Of a stretch of DNA of 64,000 nt, positions 61,195 to 64,000 are shown piece by piece. Made by a program: the position numbers and the translations under genes. The notes beneath the pieces were generated by a model that searched no databases, was not told where the DNA came from, and saw nothing but the letters and a program-made list of their open reading frames with translations. The stretch covers positions 1 to 64,000 of the forward strand of contig NZ_JAHLZE010000023.1 of assembly GCF_020148105.1 (NCBI RefSeq), in the 5' to 3' direction. Origin of the DNA: Methanobrevibacter sp. TMH8. Lineage in GTDB: Archaea; Methanobacteriota; Methanobacteria; Methanobacteriales; Methanobacteriaceae. Position 1 is the first letter of the stretch; every line of letters starts with the position of its first letter.

Positions 61195-62445
61195 CTAAGG
61201 AATTTTAAATTCATTTAAGTTGGATTTATTACAAAAGGTTTTAAAATCACAAGCATCACAAGTTCTTTTATCTCCTTTTGCTTCCCAAGCATTTTTGATA
61301 GGAGTCCCATTTGTTTCACTTATAATTGAATTTTCTATATCATAAACAACATTATCAAAGTTTTTAAGAGCAGTTGAAATAGATTCTTCTTCGATAGCAA
61401 TAGTTCGTACTGACCTATCTTTTTTAAAGTTATCTGATAATTTAATATAGTTAACTTCATTTTCATCCCACTCTAATATTCTAGATTCTTCTGATGGAGT
61501 AATTTTCACATCATTATTCCCATCTATGATATCTTGTTTAATAGCTATTAAATCCTCAGTTGAAGGAACAAGTTCATTTAAATAAAAAATTATCCCAGCA
61601 ATCACAGGTTTAGAATCATTTTGTTTGGATCTTAGCCAAGAATAAGTTAATAATTGCCATTTATGATATTTCCAATTATGAGATTTTAATGGAGGTCTCT
61701 TCATTCCCTTATAGTCAATAATTATTTCATATTCATCAGAATCAAATGAATTTAATATTCTTGAAAAATCTTTATCTTTTTTTAAATAATTAATTATACT
61801 ATTATTATCATCATCAGCATTTTCATCAATTCGCAGGGAACTTATAACATCAATTACTCCATTTATACCATAATAATTTGACCTACTTTTATTATTATCA
61901 AAATTAGGCATAGGTCTTTTACCTTTAATTAAAACTTCAGCTGAATCAATTAATGGAAATAAATCAGGACCCCATACATTTATGGAAGATTCAGCTCTTG
62001 CACTATATAATAATTTATGAGGATGATTTTCATCTTTACATAAACCTATTGAAGAGCTAATATCATCGTCTTTATTGTTTTTATTATCATTTTTATTAAT
62101 ATAGTCTTCTTTTTGATATTTACAAAAATAAGCTAAAGGAGGATAAAGTCCCCTTGCCCTTAATCTCAAATCAATCATTTCTTCAATAGGACGTATATCT
62201 TCTTTCCAATCCCAAGGAAATCTTTTATCTAATCCTTTATCTTTATTATTTTTCCATTTAAGAAATGATTCTTCCATTACTCCATGAATAAATTCTCCAA
62301 ACCATAATTGTATAGGCATAGAAGGAGGTAAAGTTCCTCTATTTTGGTATCGATATTGAAGATTACATGTTAAAAATGATAATAAGTCCCCAGTTAAGCT
62401 ATATTCTGGAATCATATATGATTTAGACCTTGGAGATAATTTCAT
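61195..62445 (-). CDS. RecB/AddB-type PD-(D/E)XK nuclease with iron-sulfur cysteines
   Basis: 416 residues. An N-terminal Cys (C27 in LLSFLTCNLQY) and a C-terminal CDACDFKTFC give the four cysteines of the AddB/Cas4 4Fe-4S nuclease family. The core has HGVMEESFLKW and catalytic IIDYKG (D-x-K), followed by WQLLTYSWL (Q-x3-Y motif). Two acidic, Asn-rich insertions lie near 115-130 and 205-220. It follows a UvrD-type helicase on the same strand with a 106-base gap, suggesting a two-subunit helicase-nuclease for end resection. Its translation start lies inside the 44-bp inverted repeat. Confidence 0.82.
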   Translation of the reverse strand: MKLSPRSKSYMIPEYSLTGDLLSFLTCNLQYRYQNRGTLPPSMPIQLWFGEFIHGVMEESFLKWKNNKDKGLDKRFPWDWKEDIRPIEEMIDLRLRARGLYPPLAYFCKYQKEDYINKNDNKNNKDDDISSSIGLCKDENHPHKLLYSARAESSINVWGPDLFPLIDSAEVLIKGKRPMPNFDNNKSRSNYYGINGVIDVISSLRIDENADDDNNSIINYLKKDKDFSRILNSFDSDEYEIIIDYKGMKRPPLKSHNWKYHKWQLLTYSWLRSKQNDSKPVIAGIIFYLNELVPSTEDLIAIKQDIIDGNNDVKITPSEESRILEWDENEVNYIKLSDNFKKDRSVRTIAIEEESISTALKNFDNVVYDIENSIISETNGTPIKNAWEAKGDKRTCDACDFKTFCNKSNLNEFKIP

Positions 62446-62481
62446 TTTTTCACCTTAAATTCTTAAATTGATTTTATTTTT
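62438..62481 (-). repeat. 44-bp inverted repeat, copy spanning the nuclease start
   Basis: Reverse complement of 61106-61149 with no mismatch. It includes the leader, ribosome-binding site AAGGTG, start codon and the next five bases of the nuclease gene; identity stops there. Confidence 0.95.
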
Positions 62482-62551
62482 GGAGTATTAGTTAATTCAT
62501 TATAATTGATATATTATTAAGTTATATAAATTCATTTAATTAAGTTTTAAA

Positions 62552-64000
62552 TTAAATTAGATAAATTTCATCAAATCCTATAAATTCTTCATCTCTCTTC
62601 CAACCTAAAGCAATGTTAGGTATTTTCATTTCTTTATCATTGGCAATGTATCCATCAATAGCTGAATTCAAACCAACTAGCAATAAAACATCTTGAGCTC
62701 TTGAAAAAGCAACAAAATATAAACGTGTTAAATCATCAAAAGCTCTATCTTTAGGATCTCTATCCCCAGTTCCTAAGGGACTATATGGTCTAATTTTATC
62801 TTCAAGATTTGATGATTTACCACCTTCTTTAGGAAACCTTAAAAATGATGTTTTTACTCTGTTTTTTTGGAATCTAGATCCTACATCAACTATAACAAGT
62901 GGAAATTCTAAACCTTTTGATTGATGAATAGACATTATATTAATTCTATTATTAGGTAAAGTATCTAAAAGATTTTCATCAATTGAGACTCCTCCAGTAG
63001 CTATTGGAACAAAAATATTCCAAATAGCTTCTTGTACAGAATTTCTTTCTAGAAGTTCATTTTTAAAATGAATTTGAGCAGAATATTCATTGAAAAATCC
63101 AGTTTGAGTAATTGTCTGAGCAATAGCTTCAAGATAAACAACACCTTCAGTATCTTCTTGTAGTTCATCAATCCAAGTGATTAATTTATAAGCAAGTTCA
63201 ATTAAACTTGCATTATCGGGCCATATATTAGGGTTATGTGCAAAAGGTCTTCGTGTTTTCCAACAATTCACAAAGTCTTCCAATGAAACAGGTCGAACAG
63301 GTTCAGGGTTAGTAGTTATATATTCAATAGCTAATTTCCGCCACTTATTCATGTTTCTTTCAGCTAACTTAGGAATTTTTTTAATAGATTTTTGAAACTT
63401 AGCTTCTGGATCTATACATTCAAGAATTAATCCACAAAAAACTCCCACGGATTTTAATGCCTGAAGATCCTGACCTCGAGGATTAAAAACTTCAACAGGG
63501 TTTTTAAAGTTCATTAAATTTTTTCTAAGATAATAAGGAAATAGCTGATTTCCATATGACATTTCTTTAGGAGAATAAGTTAAAATAGCTATATCTGACG
63601 GAGATCCTTCTTTTTCATCAAGTTTTAGACTTATAAATTCATTTTTAACTGCTTTATCTTTTAAGTCATTATAACCATTAGATTTATTAGACTTTAAAAC
63701 CCTTTTTATTTTCTTTTTAACATTCTTTCCATGAGTTAAATCTTTAATTAATATTGATAAATCTTTAGCTAATATTTCTTGATTTTGTCTAAACATTCCC
63801 AAAACAGGAACAGATTTTTGATTACTCACTTTATTAAGCTGAATTTGTTCTTTATCAGCAAAATCTTCATTATTAACTCTAGAAAATTCAATTTTAGGTT
63901 TTTCTTTCACACGAGCAGATTGATAATCTTCATCTAATTCAACAAAACGATTACATAAATTAACAATATCTTCACTAGATCTGTAGTTATGAGATAAATT
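62552..64000 (-). CDS. UvrD/Rep-type ATP-dependent DNA helicase, 5' part missing
   Basis: At least 482 residues; the gene continues beyond the window, because the frame runs open to 64000 and that extra part encodes HNYRSSEDIV, the helicase motif IV. Later motifs are MSIHQSKGLEFPLVIVD (motif V) and LYFVAFSRAQDVLLLVG (motif VI). The Walker A region is outside the window. Unlike AddA or RecB, no nuclease domain follows the helicase motifs; the nuclease is the separate next gene. It probably acts with that nuclease in double-strand break processing. Confidence 0.88.
   Translation of the reverse strand, partial: NLSHNYRSSEDIVNLCNRFVELDEDYQSARVKEKPKIEFSRVNNEDFADKEQIQLNKVSNQKSVPVLGMFRQNQEILAKDLSILIKDLTHGKNVKKKIKRVLKSNKSNGYNDLKDKAVKNEFISLKLDEKEGSPSDIAILTYSPKEMSYGNQLFPYYLRKNLMNFKNPVEVFNPRGQDLQALKSVGVFCGLILECIDPEAKFQKSIKKIPKLAERNMNKWRKLAIEYITTNPEPVRPVSLEDFVNCWKTRRPFAHNPNIWPDNASLIELAYKLITWIDELQEDTEGVVYLEAIAQTITQTGFFNEYSAQIHFKNELLERNSVQEAIWNIFVPIATGGVSIDENLLDTLPNNRINIMSIHQSKGLEFPLVIVDVGSRFQKNRVKTSFLRFPKEGGKSSNLEDKIRPYSPLGTGDRDPKDRAFDDLTRLYFVAFSRAQDVLLLVGLNSAIDGYIANDKEMKIPNIALGWKRDEEFIGFDEIYLI

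Noticed and set aside
61195-62445. Nuclease gene as a Cas4
   Set aside because: It is twice the length of Cas4, has no cas neighbours and sits beside a UvrD-type helicase, as in AddAB-like systems.

Overview
The window is about three-quarters A+T and reads as a host-associated methanogenic archaeon of the order Methanobacteriales, most likely a Methanobrevibacter-like genome. Supporting genes are atwA (methyl-coenzyme M reductase activation ATPase), an HdrC-type iron-sulfur protein, the DUF39 methanogenesis marker 16 protein, an F420 hydrogenase beta-subunit (FrhB) relative, archaeal 4-phosphopantoate--beta-alanine ligase, NadM, Dph6 and a class III (archaeal) prepilin with its peptidase. Ribosome-binding sites of the GGTGAT/GGAGG type precede most starts. 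No tRNA, rRNA, intact insertion sequence or CRISPR array was seen. The placement rests on gene content and composition, not on a search.

Layout. 0-13 kb is a cofactor and housekeeping region: a membrane protein, CbiT, UbiX, an HD hydrolase, molbindin, MoaE, NadM, AtwA, a UspA protein, an AbrB-like protein, two rubredoxins next to a ferritin (an oxygen and iron stress group), and a ThiS/MoaD-like carrier with an E1-like enzyme. 13-27 kb is a sulfur and aspartate-family block: HdrC-like, marker 16, MetY, MetX fused to CBS domains, CysE, an asparagine-synthetase-like protein without its glutaminase cysteine, GatC-like, ACT, homoserine dehydrogenase, ApgM and CTP synthase. 27-37 kb holds an archaeal pilin system, Dph6, CoA biosynthesis (PPS) with a UPF0200 kinase, an M42 peptidase and the amt-glnK nitrogen pair. 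37-64 kb is a repair and defence region: a circularly permuted FrhB-like protein, a 2095-residue DUF4011 helicase resembling the Hhe anti-phage protein, a DUF368 lipid carrier translocase, AlkD-like, UvrA, a CARF-HTH regulator, DUF169, UvrC, UvrB, exonuclease III, and a RecB-type nuclease beside a UvrD-type helicase cut by the window edge.

How the parts connect. MetX, MetY, Hom and CysE supply activated homoserine and serine for sulfur incorporation, while marker 16 belongs to the family of the alternative homocysteine route. The complete UvrABC set, AlkD, ExoIII and helicase-nuclease pair form a bacterial-type repair complement next to defence-like genes.

Most notable. (1) A perfect 44-bp inverted repeat, carrying the ribosome-binding site and start codon of the nuclease gene, brackets that gene at 61106-61149 and 62438-62481 and could permit inversion. 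(2) The FrhB-like protein at 37357-38430 has its domains in circularly permuted order. (3) Three genes (pyrG, the pilin, glnK) have strong Shine-Dalgarno sequences facing CTG, ATA and ATT rather than a usual start codon. (4) Amt has Glu in place of the first pore histidine. (5) A 24-bp palindrome over a promoter precedes a 23-codon hydrophobic reading frame at 54202-54273. (6) Intergenic regions repeatedly carry short tandem duplications, including one that triplicated the 3' end of atwA.
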